This document shows, in pieces, positions 46,685 to 58,640 of a stretch of DNA of 64,000 bases. The notes beneath the pieces are model-generated. The model ran no database searches, was not told where the DNA came from, and worked only from the letters and a program-made list of their open reading frames with translations. The translations under genes were made by a program, and so were the position numbers. Location: positions 72,999,954 through 73,063,953 of the forward strand of contig OZ018330.1 in assembly GCA_963969495.1 (NCBI GenBank), read 5' to 3'. The stretch comes from Ceratothoa steindachneri (lineage: Eukaryota > Arthropoda > Malacostraca > Isopoda > Cymothoidae). Every line of letters starts with the position of its first letter. Position 1 is the stretch's first letter.

Positions 46685-46690
<6 letters not shown>
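46120..46690 (-). pseudogene. I-type LINE 3' end with RNase H remnant
   Basis: On the minus strand ALCRLRIGHTRVTHRYLMER, then PAPYSNDCVVPQTVRHILVE with CPSLGDLRARHL form the RNase H C-terminus and terminal zinc-binding block (normally PxCxxC...VxHILxxC) of I-group LINEs; here the first Cys pair is partly mutated (PYSNDC). The frame continues into an untranslated tail ending in A-rich sequence near 46,120, which is the 3' end. A GA microsatellite truncates the 5' side. Confidence 0.7.

Positions 46691-46744
<54 letters not shown>
46691..46744. repeat. (GA)n microsatellite
   Basis: Uninterrupted GA run at the 5' edge of the LINE fragment. Confidence 0.95.
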
Positions 46745-46746
<2 letters not shown>

Positions 46747-49423
46747 AACTACAGAACTACAGAAACAAAGACCTGCAAAGGAGCCTAGGATCCTCTTAAG
46801 GCCAGCCCATTTACCACAGGCGATGTTAACCTACCACTTAATAGTTCGGGTAAGATGACGCATTTATTGTAACATTTCTTTTTCCTTTCCTTTTATTCAG
46901 TATGCACGGTACACACTTATCTACATGTGTACCTTTGAGACATGCAGGTTTCGTTCGGCTACACAGACAAGCGCGCACTTATCCGGAGGAGCTGCATGTC
47001 CTCTTGGCCTGAGTGCAAATCAGGGAGGCCCTGTGTCACTGAGTTGTCTCGAACTCTGTGATGGGGACTGGGAAAGTTGTTGGTGAGCTTTCCCCTCGCC
47101 CTCACTCGGCACTAATTTACCTTTTTTAGTATTATTATTATTTTTTTTTGGCTTTGGGAAGTCCATCGAGGTCGATGATGACGGATGCCCCCATATTGAG
47201 GGCATCAAACCTGCACTAGGTTTAAACAGGTAGGAATGTGGGCTGTCTTCTTACACGTATCTTGACCAATGGAAGAAGGACCCTGGTAGTAGGAGAGGAT
47301 CGAGACGACCAGGCTTCAAGGAGCTGCCCAGTACACCGGTCTGTTGGTACTCGCCTACAGGCACTCCCGATCCTGGTTTGTGATCGAGGTATCCTTCATC
47401 GAGCCTTTTCCTAAAAAGGCAGAACCCACAAGGCAGTGGTTGGTAGTCGCCAGGGCGTGTCCACACACCGGTGAGCCTGCACGCCGTACCTCTGGGGCTC
47501 ACTTCTGCTCCGAAATCCCCTGATGAGTGAACATCGGTAGTTGTTTTTCTCGATGAAGCTGCAGTTGTATTTCTTGAATTGGCTCGTGAAACGAAACAGG
47601 AGGGACTAAGTCGGATTTAGGTTTTTGTATGAGATTTTCTTGGGAGTTTGGGAGACTTTTAACTTTGCCGTTTAGTTGACTTTGGTATTTTATATTTGCT
47701 GGTATTTCGTATCAGAATTTTTGACGGTTTTTTTTTATTATTTTAATTATTATTATCATTCTTATTATTATTGTTTAGTATGATTTTTATACTATTTTTA
47801 TTAGTATTTATTATGATATATTATTACTATTATTTATTATTATTATTGTTATTATTATAAAGTAATATTAATTTTATTTTTATTTATTATGATTAGTATA
47901 AATTATTATTAGTATAAGTTATTAATAATAATTATTGTTATTTAATATTATTTATTATATGTATTATTTATTATTATCATAAGGCTATCCACTCAGCCTT
48001 TTCTTCCTACACTTTGTACCGAGAGGAATGTTTCCATCTGTACAGTGTTCGGTCTGGTAGCCATGATGCTTTTCTTGCATACCCTCCTATCCACAGAGGT
48101 TCTGGTTGCCCCGTTCACATTCATCCTCTTATGAGCCTCAGTCGAGTGACAGTGTATACCGCGACGTCCCTACCTGCTGCTAGAGCCGAAAGCCCGCTGA
48201 CTAGTCCAAGTATTAGGTACGGGGTGTGCTGGACCGTCAACTCTGAACACCTTCCTCCAGTACACATAAGATGGCTACGTCGGCACCATCCTTTATGGTT
48301 AAAGCTCAGGCACATTTTCGCCTGAATTGCGGGACGGGTTGGCAAAGTCCATCAACGCCGGACCGAGACCGATTATGTGCAAATGATCACATTCTGAAAT
48401 TTCTTAATCTATGGAGAATATCCTATTAACCTCTAAATCATTGGGTAGTCATAGTATCTACTTTCCACGAGGCTCTATTTTTATTCTGATCATGGTGACA
48501 ACTAAAATAGTCGGGAAGAGCATGTAAATCCGCCTACGAGCGCGGCCACATCCTCCTTAGGTGTCGGGAAGGATGAAGAAAATCGAGATACCCCTTTGAC
48601 TTGTTTTGGGGCTCCCCTCTAACCATCGTCATGCGCTTACTCTTGTCCATCTTTTGAGCGGCTCTAGGGCAGCTCCACCTTTGAAAAGAGATAGCATCCC
48701 TGTTCTTTTTCAGGGGCCCCTCCAATCCTCTTCTACCGTTCTAACAAAGAGGATGCTTACTACTCTCCTAGGTCTACGGATGCGGGGGTTTCCTTCTCAC
48801 ACCCTTCGGTGGAGTCGCCCATAAACAACTCAATCTTTCAACCAGGTGCATTACCCCGATTCTATCGCAGGCGGCTGGCAAAAGAGTAGGCAGGCGGACC
48901 AATATCGACAGCTTCCGGTGGGAGCGACTCTATAGTGTTAATCCCCTTTGGGGGCACGGGAAGCGGAGCGCGTCGGGCCGTACCCCTTTCAATCTTGCAA
49001 TTATGTTTCTTGATATTGCAGGGGGCGGCGTGAGTGCCCCCATCTCTATCCCGATCGAGTTTCGTTCGCCGGCAAGAGACTTGACACCAACACAAGATAC
49101 CTCGAACAGGAGCCGTGATGCCTTGGTGGGGATGGCCATATAGAGGCCCCCATTGAGACAGACTTGCACTCCGAGTCTATACACACACAAACAGACGCAC
49201 ACACATACACGACCATATACGCAAATAAACATTTTTATTGGAGCCAGTCTCACCTCCCCAATCTATGCCGTAATTGGTTTTACGTCAACATTTCCCCGTT
49301 CCCCTCAAAAAACACAACCGAATCTCTGTTTGACTAGGTCAGTGACCTTTTTCGATCAATGGTTAGGTTAGGGTGTTTTTGACGCGGATTGAATATTCAT
49401 AAATGAGATATGTCTAGACTGTT
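46745..49423. other. Unassigned stretch; (ATT)n-rich core
   Basis: No recognisable gene. 47,740-47,985 is a degenerate ATT/TTA-rich tract. Moderately GC-rich sequence on either side (47.0-47.6 and 48.0-49.3 kb) contains only short frames, none with a known motif, and could be untranslated parts of unknown elements. Confidence 0.4.
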
Positions 49424-50600
<1,177 letters not shown>

Positions 50601-50720
50601 AAGCTGCTGGCAGTATTAAAGGCAGACATGGATGAATGTCTCGCAAAACATCAATGAAAAACTCGTTTCGTAGTTTTATTTCGATACAATAGTTCTTCTA
50701 TTTTTATTGCATTCATTTAT

Positions 50721-51289
50721 ATTAATAATAAACCAGAACGTCCCTAGACTTATCTATCTCAATAACAGACAAAATCTCTGCATATATGACAAGGGAGATC
50801 GCATTTATTAATGGAAATCTAAACCTCAAACCTTATTGATTATAAGGTGCCCTGTTGTATAAGATTGGAGCATTCGCCAAGAGAAGTAGTACTCTTGTCC
50901 TGATTTAGAAATAATCAACCTATTTTCCATCTCCAGATCAATAGATGCTGAAAGACGAACTTTTTTCAGGTAAAGGAAACTCTCTAATAATTCCCATTTT
51001 ACCTTCTAAACCGGCCTGGCTTTTAAATAGTCTAAATGAATGTGGTGGCCGAGATAACGTTATCTTTATTGAGACTCTATGTTGCGAGAAGAAATCGGCG
51101 TGTAGCTTTCCATATACATACATGAATTAGTTTTTTCGATTTGCAGGAGGAGTAAACACCATTGTGTTTCTAGATTATCTAAAAAAGAGAGAAACGATAA
51201 TGTATATAGTTATCTGTAAGAAGTTGCCTCATTCATTATACAAAAGGAAAGCATGAATGAAGGAAGTATGAAAAATTGGTTTGTCTCCG
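50721..51289. other. Polinton interior, unassigned
   Basis: One open frame at 50,945-51,130 (61 codons) has no recognised motif; it could belong to sequence just before the ATPase. Confidence 0.4.
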
Positions 51290-52165
51290 CATGTACTTCA
51301 TCCATCAGTGGGCCTATGTCTAGCGTAAAAGCCGCACTTCCTCTTTCATATACCGTAATAGAGATAATATGTTTACTCAACGCGTTGAAGAATCATCTGG
51401 TGTTACACTGTATGGCAGAAAGACTATGAAGAATTTAAAAATGAAGTACTGTTTCACGAATGTGTGTATGATGTGTCATCTTTGGATAGAAGAAGTCATT
51501 CACTCCTTATTTTAGATGACTTAAATGCAGAAGATAGTTACAAATATATCAGAGATATTCACAGTGTCCTCCCACCATAAGAATATCTCCATATTCCTAG
51601 CGGCACCAAATCTAGTCTTATTTAACCTTTAAACGGTCTCTGAAAATATTTCACATCCAGTACACCTGGGTCTCTCAAACCTACCTCTAAAAAAATTTGT
51701 TAAAAAAATGTTAAAGTAAAGACTGATGTCATGGTTTTATATAATAATTTCTGCATTTCTTAATAAAGTTTGATTAAAAGAATAAAATCCTGTGATTTTT
51801 AAAAAAATTTAAGAAACAATTGTGAAAATTAGGTAATGTTTATTTAAATTAAAAAAGAAATACTAGGTCCAGGAGACCCAGGTATACCTGTTAAGGTTAA
51901 CCAGAGGAGAGACATCTCCCAGATAAATATATTTGCTGGACAAATAATGCCTGGGGAACGGAACAGCTTCATGAAGATATACTCGTATAAAGAAGCAGTC
52001 TCAAAATCCCATGTTTATTTGCTTTGCGACTTCAGTCCGAGAAACACTACGATTTACCTTACCTACCGGAATATTTCCAAAAGAAATGGAAAGTGTATAT
52101 CTTTTAGAATGAGACATAGAATGAAAAGATACGCGTATCTATTCCATAGGTTCCCCACCCTCTCT
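51290..52165 (+). pseudogene. Polinton packaging ATPase (FtsK/HerA type), split by a MITE
   Basis: This ATPase pumps the element's DNA into particles. In order: a decayed P-loop-like ISGPMSSVKA (about 51,305, family GPxxSGKT), WQKDYEEFKNEVLFHE, Walker B LLILDDLN (51,502-51,525), then SSHHKNISIFLAAPNLV (family GSHHRNISVIxLTQNLF). A 279-bp MITE follows. The frame resumes right after it with RRDISQINIFAGQ and the C-terminal YKEAVSKSHVYLLCDFSPR to about 52,165. The P-loop Lys/Thr appear altered and frameshifts lie upstream of Walker B, so it is inactive. Confidence 0.85.
51622..51900. mobile_element. piggyBac-type MITE with TTAA target duplication
   Basis: TTAA occurs at 51,622-51,625 and 51,897-51,900. 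Immediately inside, CCTTTAA and CTTAAGG-type ends are inverted, and CACCTGGGTCTC (51,663) pairs with GAGACCCAGGTATACC (51,873). At 279 bp with no coding capacity it fits a piggyBac-like MITE. Its removal point coincides with the junction between two conserved ATPase blocks. Confidence 0.8.
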
Positions 52166-52195
52166 CTATAAAGATGAAAATTGAATCATAGTAAG

Positions 52196-52450
52196 CATGG
52201 ATAGTGATTTTGTTAAATGTATATATGGAATGTGTCTTAATCTAATAAAAAGTAATGTTCTGATGACACATCTCAAGAACAAAAAATATCACAAGTCAAA
52301 CAGTTGATACGTATGTTAGCTTCGAAGCCAGCTCATATACGTCTAAAGAAAAGACTAATATATCAACGTGGAGGATCGTTTCTACTAATCTTATTCTCTG
52401 TTTTAACACCTATCGTCTCAAACCTTCTAAGATAAAAAATATTGTTTATC
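52196..52450 (+). pseudogene. Conserved small Polinton protein with GG-hydrophobic tail
   Basis: The frame starts MDSDFVKCIYGMCLNLIKSN and continues, after a shift, as RMLASKPAHIRLKKRLIYQR then GGSFLLILFSVLTPIVSNLL. I recognise the order (ICECxLNVLKGN, basic middle, KRxLxQxGGFL plus a hydrophobic segment) from invertebrate Polintons, where it follows the ATPase as it does here. The hydrophobic end suggests membrane or capsid-interior association, but no function is established to my knowledge. Confidence 0.65.
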
Positions 52451-52679
52451 CTGAAAAAAAGAGAGAAGTACCCTCAAACTTAATCTCATCACAAAAAAAG
52501 AGAGTTGACTACTATACTAAATAATTCACACATTCCACCAGGTAGACGTATTATACTTTACCAGAACATTATTTGAAATAATAGATTAAGTTTGTGAGCA
52601 CATCTACAGTTAAAGTTAATGAAAGTGACAATGATCAAATAAACGGTTATACTGGGAACAATGGAGCCTAGTGTTCGTG

Positions 52680-52905
52680 TAAGAGGTAGATTAATTTATC
52701 AGAAACTAAAAAATACACAAGGATTCAGTAAGGGTAAGGATAGAGTGACTTCCACAATCTAACATTATCGACCTACTCAATGATTTATCTAGAACGTGGA
52801 AAAGATCTCCACCCACTTTCTGGGAGGAAGTAGGAGTAAAAATAATATCTTCTACTTTCCATAAATCTATCATAAAACCTGTCAACGTCAGAAAGAGTTA
52901 GAAAA
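52680..52905 (+). pseudogene. Conserved Polinton protein of unknown function (NIIDLLNDLSR block)
   Basis: After a degraded N-terminal RGRLIYQKLKNTQG the frame reads SNIIDLLNDLSRTWKRSPPT then FWEEVGVKI. The block SNIVDLINDxxRxRKxxxPxGWEEF is a recurring feature of Polinton proteins lying between the ATPase and integrase/capsid genes in invertebrates. Function unknown. The protein is cut by stops on both sides. Confidence 0.6.
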
Positions 52906-53139
52906 TATTACTCACACATCAACTTCCTCTACTTCATACTCAGTGGTTCGCGTAAACACACGTCGTACTTCTCTTTATCGCTAACAGCAAAAACTAAGGA
53001 AGTGGTTGAATAATTAATCATTTTCACCGATGAAAAATACAACTAGAAAGACCACTTACAGATTTTTAAAGACCTAAGTGGCCACTCCGCTATGTGCTAA
53101 TACGAGCCAATACATCTATATTCAAACCGCGTCAAAGAA

Positions 53140-53267
53140 ACTCTATCCTTTTGGACTTTATCTCACTAGCTGTGCAGATTAACTCGAATACTCACGCGTA
53201 AGAAGCTCTGGGAGGGCTAACAGCCCTGAAGGGCCCATTATAAATACCTATTATTATTATTATTCAT
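53140..53267 (+). mobile_element. LINE 3' tail
   Basis: CTCTGGGAGGGCTAACAGCC then CTGAAGGGCCCATTATAAAT ends in TATTATTATTATT, the kind of tail left by a severely 5'-truncated LINE. It sits between two stretches of Polinton sequence. Confidence 0.6.
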
Positions 53268-54280
53268 GCTGAAGCAAATTATACAACAAGAATATAAAAG
53301 TAATATATTCGACCTTTTGAAGATTACTAGAACAAAATCCGTTTATGTTAGAGTGATCTTTGAAAATACCTACGGAAGCTTTCGCTCTAACGATAAACTA
53401 TTCCTTAGTGAGGATGAGTTTTGACTTGTATTTGGGGCATTACACAGGTAAAAGCAGGAAAATTTCCCCTATGTAGATCGACTGGTGAAGAACTACGGGG
53501 CAAAACAATTAAAGTGTGCGGTGAGGGTAAAACTTAACAGTCTATTTCCAAGTAGACATTTCGGTATTTACTGGAAAAAGGTTCAAAATTCATTCCTATA
53601 CTATTTAAAAACACGTTGTACAATGAGTATGAAGTCAAAACTTTTCTAAAACTTGAAGATAAAGTGTTTACAAAAAGCGGTTGATTCTTGTTAACAATCT
53701 TGCAACGATGGACTTGATGAATATCGAAAACCTCATCCTACCATCAAGGAAGCTGAGTATATAAAAAATGTATAGTTGAAAGAGTTCCATTGTTTTCTCA
53801 ACAAGAGAGGGAGCACTATCGAACTTGTGAAAGAATTTGTCCTCGGGGATTTGTAAAACTACGTCACCATTACGTGTAAAGAAAATTTAATAAAATATCT
53901 ATCTATCAATCAGTGTCTCCATGGAAGTCTAGAGGATGGAGTATCACCAGTCTGTGTTATCAAGACTTACAAGAGGAAAATTTATGTTCACCCCAATAAA
54001 AATAATTTTTTATTAGAGCATAATTCCTTAACAAATATGTTTATTCAAATTCTATATCATATGAAAAACCCCTTTTGATATTCATTTATAAAACTATAAA
54101 GCTGGATTAAAAATAAACATTGATAATTTTTAGACGTTACATAGCGAATACCATTTTCTTGAGCCGATTAACCCAACTCTTTTGATTGAGAGAATCAGTA
54201 AATGTGTACAAAGTAATAAGATTGTGGGCATCCATAAAATTCTAATTGAAATTGTGTATTTTAGCCTCGATGTAAAATAT
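53268..54280 (+). other. Polinton interior, unassigned coding-like remains
   Basis: Several plus-strand frames of 30-50 codons without stops (KSVYVRVIFENTYGSFRSND; ENFPYVDRLVKNYGAKQLKC; NLIKYLSINQCLHGSLEDGV; CVIKTYKRKIYVHPNKNNFL) succeed each other in changing phases, which suggests a decayed protein gene. I cannot match it to polymerase B or any other Polinton protein. Confidence 0.4.
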
Positions 54281-54282
54281 AA

Positions 54283-54493
54283 ATGGATTTTAACATATGA
54301 TGTCTTTTATTGAATAGTTATATAAGAGTGTAAACGTATCAGATATTCATTTAAAAATGAACCACCGATTGTTACACTTATATACATAAAATTGGATTTT
54401 AACATGAGATGTCTTTGATTGAATAGTTATATGAATGTATACGTATCAGATATTCAGGTAAAAATGAACCGCGATTGTTACGCTTATATACAT
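54283..54493 (+). repeat. ~105-bp tandem duplication
   Basis: Units 54,283-54,387 and 54,393-54,493 both start TGGATTTTAACAT and end CTTATATACAT, with about 90% identity by eye. It lies just upstream of the integrase. Confidence 0.9.
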
Positions 54494-54497
54494 CCCC

Positions 54498-55010
54498 GAG
54501 TCTGCCAGCATATTTTAGTGGGGGTAAATTGGCTATTTCAATCTGTAAAAATATAGCTAAAGTATCTTATATGGAAAGCTTTCTCTCACTTTTGGATAGT
54601 TATACTCTACACAAACCCGTGGGAAAAAGATTCAAGAGAAAACATGTATAATGCACAAGGTTCACATGAGATTTGGCAGATAGATCTCACTGTAATGCAC
54701 AAATTTCAATGTTTTAATTATGGTGTACGCTATATACTCTGTAATTGACGTATATTCTAGATGTCCCTGGTTAATTCCTTTAAAGGAAAAGACGGATCAG
54801 GTAGTAACAAATGCTATACGATATCCTATGGAGGAAACCAGATGGATTACAGGTTAAATAATATGTTTTGATGATGAAAGAGAGCTTAAAAGAAAGAAGA
54901 TGCAATGCCTATTGAGCAAATATAATATCGGCGTATATCATGTTCACTCACTAAACAAAGCTAGTTTTGTATAGCGTTTACAAAGAATAAGAAAGACTTT
55001 TCAGATATTA
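54498..55010 (+). pseudogene. Polinton integrase (retroviral-type DDE)
   Basis: The integrase inserts the element DNA. N-terminal remains fit the PGSFGGxxxLxxA block, followed by DSYTLHKPVGKRFKRKHVY (family YTLHKPxRRxFxRxxV), HEIWQIDLTVMHKF (first catalytic Asp) and GVRYILCVIDVYSRCPWLIP (second Asp). The third catalytic region is damaged: ICFDDERELKRKKMQ replaces the QTDxGxEF-like block, and stops follow. KYNIGVYHVHSLNKA corresponds to the family's segment before the conserved ER. Frameshifts near 54,540 and 54,855 inactivate it. Confidence 0.88.
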
Positions 55011-55028
55011 TACCTTTAATAATACATG

Positions 55029-55840
55029 GAAATGCATCGAAGTGCCCTTCCTTCCTCATCATCCCTGTATGTTTACCCTCAAAATACCATGTCTGACTAT
55101 AGAGGTGAATTGCACAAATCCATTATAACAGACCAGAGTCAGTATGAAGTAGGGCTTTGAGAGATTCAATTTACAGGGAATATCTATAATATTTCTAAAC
55201 CTACGAGTATATATGCATTCGCAGACTATTGGAAAATGACGGAAGTAAATAATTATGCATCAAATACTATATTGACAAGAGGAAAGGAAACAAAAATACA
55301 AGGAATTTACTATGCTTATGATGAGATATGGATAGACGCAGGATATTATAAAAATGAAAAAGCAATCATAAAGAAAATGAATCTAAAAATGAGAGAGAAA
55401 TTATCATCTCAAGATTTACTGTTGATTTTGACAAAACGCAACGGAAAATGTCTACTGAATACGTATTAATGCTCACTTCACGTTCATTGCTCAATGCAGA
55501 AAGGAAAGAAAATCTATTATTTCATCTGTCGGCAGAAATTTCCAGTTTAATGAAAAGATCTGTCAGAGATGATATTCCTAAATTAAATCATTGTACATAT
55601 AGCGTTTAATATAGATTTTCCTGCTCTTATATCTCATCCGAGATCATGTTACATTTACTCTAACCTTGTAAACTATCAGTTAGTAGGCGGGACGGAGTCG
55701 AGGCTGCTGAGAATTATTCACCTTCCTTTCAATGATGGTCCATTTAGTATAACTTTTGATAATCCACACTATCTGAATCTAAACTCTGGATATTTGTCAA
55801 CGGTTTAAAGTAAAAAAAATTCCATTCTTAGTTCGTCTTT
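55029..55840 (+). pseudogene. Polinton minor capsid protein PY (penton-like)
   Basis: PY forms the vertices of the predicted Polinton capsid. The start HRSALPSSSSLYVYPQNTMS, followed by SDYRGELHKSI, and a VGLxEIQF block matches the family LPSNSSxxYYPxNTxxxF...WEVGLxEIQxP. The end contains NLVNYQLVGGTESRLLRIIH and FDNPHYLNLNSG, the family's VxxQxVGxxxxxLLRxV block and PxYxxL end. A middle open frame (55,236-55,469) encodes YDEIWIDAGYYKN. Stops occur at 55,160 and 55,600. The order PY then PX is that of intact Polintons. Confidence 0.85.
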
Positions 55841-55882
55841 TGATGATAAAATTCACATTAGGAGCCGACATTAAAAAAAAAA

Positions 55883-56125
55883 ATGTTGAATGAACCACGC
55901 GTGTTTAAAGGTTTAAGAGCTCCGAGGAGACATGGTCTTGGATCCCTATTCTCCTCCATATTCCGCAATGCGGCACCATATTTAAAGAGTAGTGATCGCT
56001 ATCTAGAAAAGAAGGCTATTTCCGCCGGTTTCGACACCATTCAGGATATTATGCATGGAAAGACCGCAAAGCAAGCTTTGAAAGATCAGCTGCTAAGGCC
56101 TAAAAATAATATTACTAAATACTAG
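55883..56125 (+). CDS. PX-like Polinton protein, 80 aa, frame intact
   Basis: An open frame of 80 codons: basic N-terminus (FKGLRAPRRHGLGSLFSSIF), an amphipathic middle (RNAAPYLKSSDRYLEKKAIS) and an HGKTAKQALKDQLLRP end. PX proteins follow PY and share a Gly-rich start, the FRxAxPxLKK block and the GKxxKxALKxR end, resembling small core or membrane-lytic capsid proteins of adenoviruses. Role inferred from position and resemblance only. It is the only Polinton frame here that appears whole, but it is short and could be open by chance. Confidence 0.7.
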   Translation: MLNEPRVFKGLRAPRRHGLGSLFSSIFRNAAPYLKSSDRYLEKKAISAGFDTIQDIMHGKTAKQALKDQLLRPKNNITKY

Positions 56126-56299
56126 AAGATATATTAGAAGAAAGTTAAAATCTGAAAGTGATATTGAGAGGAAATCCGAAAAAATAGATGTAATAAATAA
56201 GCGAAAATGGATAAATATAAAGTTGAAGAAAGGACAAAAAGTAGAAAATAGATAATGAAGAGGATGGGCATGTTTTTTCTCATAATACAAACAAGCACT

Positions 56300-56777
56300 C
56301 ATTTCATACAGGTTCTCATAAAGTTATCAACGGCTGGAAATCATACACATGTAAAAATTAATGCTCTTCACCCTACAATTATATCTGTTCGAAGACAGAA
56401 CTTGATTTGTTTACCGTTCCACCAACACAAACTTCCATCTTGGGTGCAATTATAATCAGTCTTACTCTCCACTTAGCAATGTCTCCTCTGATCTCACTCC
56501 AGTTGAATATCATATATCTGGTAGCGGACAGTATTATATAGAACCGAGTGAGGTTTATCTTTATATTAAAGCAAGATTTGTGAAGGCAAACGGCAGCAAA
56601 CTGAAGAGAATATTTTTTCCGGAAAATAATATTCTTCACACTTTATTCAACAATGTTGATATTTATTTAAATGAAAAATCTGTAATTCCATAGGAAATAA
56701 TTACCCCTATCGTGCAAATTTAGCGAACCTGCTGAACTATACTAAGGAAGAAAAATCTACATCTAGCTTGGACGTGT
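56300..56777 (+). pseudogene. Polinton major capsid protein (double jelly-roll), N-terminal part
   Basis: The family's N-terminal TELDLFTVPPTQTSI is present at 56,399-56,444. After shifts come TPVEYHISGSGQYYIEPSEV, LYIKARFVKANGSKL, NNILHTLFNNVDIYLNEKSV and finally GNNYPYRANLANLLNYTKEE. These are successive blocks of the first jelly-roll of Polinton major capsid proteins. The gene then stops abruptly inside the block after LDVYGG, where a LINE begins (56,778). Its remaining two thirds are not found on the other side of the LINE. Confidence 0.87.
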
Positions 56778-58125
56778 ATGGGGGAACTGATAGTATTGGT
56801 CTGTTTCCATTGATTTTAAAAAGATTTAGCAGTCAGCTAACTCAAAAACTGGCTGTTTTATTTCGTATTTTAGTTAGTCGGAGGTCATTTCCTGAATGCT
56901 GGCATTCAGGCAACATTACGAAAATTCTCAAAGGATCATCATCATCTCTATCTCCCAGTGAATATAAGTCCATTTCCATCACTCCGATTTTATCTAAGAC
57001 TTGTGAACGCTTGATGTCCAAACGTCTTACTGTATATTTTAGACAGTTTCTTCCAGTGACTCAGTTTGGCTTTAGAAAGGGGCTAGGCACTACTGTTGCA
57101 CTATTATTGCTGGCACATGAAATCCAGTCTGCTTTAGACAATAATTGCGAGTCTAGACTTGTCCCTCTTGACTTTAGTGCCGCCTTTGACACTGTCAACC
57201 ATAATGGCTTAATTTTTAAATTTAAGTTGTTGGCATTAGTGGTAGAGTCTTAAGTATTTTAACAGAGATTTAATTAATAGACAAGTATATTCTGGAGTTC
57301 CTCAGGGTAGCGTTCTTGGGCGTTTGCTATTTATATAATTTACTAGTGACATGTAGTTTAATATCACTAATACAATTCTAGCATATGCTGATGACACCTA
57401 TCTCTATTCTCATGTTCCATTTCCTGCAATAAGACTGATTGTTGCAGATAGCCTCACTGAGGATTTGAATAAAATTCATTCCTGGTGTCTTCAGGAATGA
57501 ATGGGGCTTTGATTAACAAGGCTGACCAGTTCAAGTTCCTGGGAGTAACTCTAGATTCGAAACTCACTTTTGATACGCATCTAAGATTCATGTCTCGGGA
57601 TATATCTCCGAAATTGGGCATTCTTCGTAAATCTAAGAAAATTTTTGAGGATGATGTTCTTCGCAAGTGTTCCTTTTCTTTTATTCTACCTCATTTGGAA
57701 TATTACTCTGCCGTATGGAGTTCTGCTGCAGACTCTCATCTGAGATTGCTTGATCGTGCATCTAATTTTGTAAGGTTTTAGATTTGGATTTAGACATTGG
57801 GCATCGTAGGGATTTTGGAGCTCTTTGTATTTTATCTAAATTAGTGAATCATCCTCTGCATAAATTTTTGCCAAGATTTTATCAACCAGCCAGAGTAACT
57901 AGATACAATGAGACTGTAAATTCCATGGCATTCGAAATTGGTCGTCATTCTACATCTCAGTTTTCTGAGTGCTTTTTCCGAGCATACGTAGATTGTGGAA
58001 TACCTTGCCCCAAAATAAAGGGACTGCTCCTACGCTTGGTAAGTTTAAAAGATTGGCTAATGTTTTTTTGTTGTGCAACCGTGGGGGTGTTTAATTATTT
58101 CCCCTTTCTTTGTTACTTGCTTTGA
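56778..58125 (+). pseudogene. Jockey-group LINE reverse transcriptase, C-terminal two thirds
   Basis: Blocks in order: PECWHSGNITKILKGSSSSL, SEYKSISITPILSKTCERLM, QFGFRKGLGTTVALLLLAHE, VPLDFSAAFDTVNHNGLIFK (first catalytic Asp), then a shifted frame with GVPQGSVLG and a YADDTYLY block (57,385-57,410). After a stop come QFKFLGVTLDSKLTFDTHLR and LEYYSAVWSSAADSHLRLLD. The C-terminal part is 57,784-58,125 (IGHRRDFGALCILSKL). About four frame disruptions. Related sequences are commonly labelled transposon BS or jockey-like. Confidence 0.82.
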
Positions 58126-58188
58126 CCTGCACTGACACTTCTTAGTGGTATAATTTCCAAAATTTTCGGTGTGGCTCTTTGCATGGTC

Positions 58189-58191
<3 letters not shown>

Positions 58192-58237
<46 letters not shown>
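58192..58237. repeat. (TAA)n tail
   Basis: Fifteen TAA units ending the LINE. Confidence 0.95.
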
Positions 58238-58240
<3 letters not shown>

Positions 58241-58374
58241 TCGTTTTTCATGGATGTTTTGAAAGTCGCAGTCCGAGTCCACACACGTACACTCTCACAC
58301 ACATTCACACACATACACGAGCATAGACAGACATGACGGTCATAATGAACTCAACTTTCCCCTCCCCTCCCAAT

Positions 58375-58640
58375 GGGGTTGCATTGGGTAGCTGTGTTTG
58401 TAGACAAAGACTTTGTGTTATTTTGATAGCCTATGTTTAGGGTTCCAGAACAAGTTTATATTCCTAAAACCTAGCAAAATGGAATAAAATTATTATCGTC
58501 AATTCATATATCAGAGATCAGAGTTACTCTTCGGACTCTCACGGTTTGTTTTTTGTCTATTTCATTCATCAGATGACAATCGGTAAGTCATATCGAGGTT
58601 TTATACAACAATTTGAAGGTTTAAGGGAAGGTTTGATATG
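58375..58640 (+). pseudogene. Polinton protease fragment, right-arm copy
   Basis: The plus strand reads LHWVAVFVDKDFVLF (catalytic His block) followed by PMFRVPE. After a short insertion it continues with VYFIHQMTIGKSYRGFIQQF, parallel to the left-arm copy at 50.39-50.72 kb. It too points outward. The 5' part of the gene is missing and stops are present, so this is a duplicated 3' end rather than a gene. Confidence 0.75.

Larger units (their letters stand above)
56778..58237 (+). mobile_element. 5'-truncated LINE with (TAA)n tail inserted in the capsid gene
   Basis: Reverse-transcriptase sequence starts mid-domain directly after capsid codons and ends with a (TAA)n run at 58,192-58,237. Same orientation as the capsid gene. 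Confidence 0.85.

Noticed and set aside
46103..46858. 251-residue Lys-rich protein
   Set aside because: Antisense to an I-type LINE 3' end and extended by poly-A and (GA)n tracts.
51290..56777. Integrated adenovirus or large DNA virus
   Set aside because: The combination with a retroviral-type integrase, PY/PX order and terminal inverted repeats fits a Polinton; no hexon-type adenovirus capsid or viral polymerase is seen.
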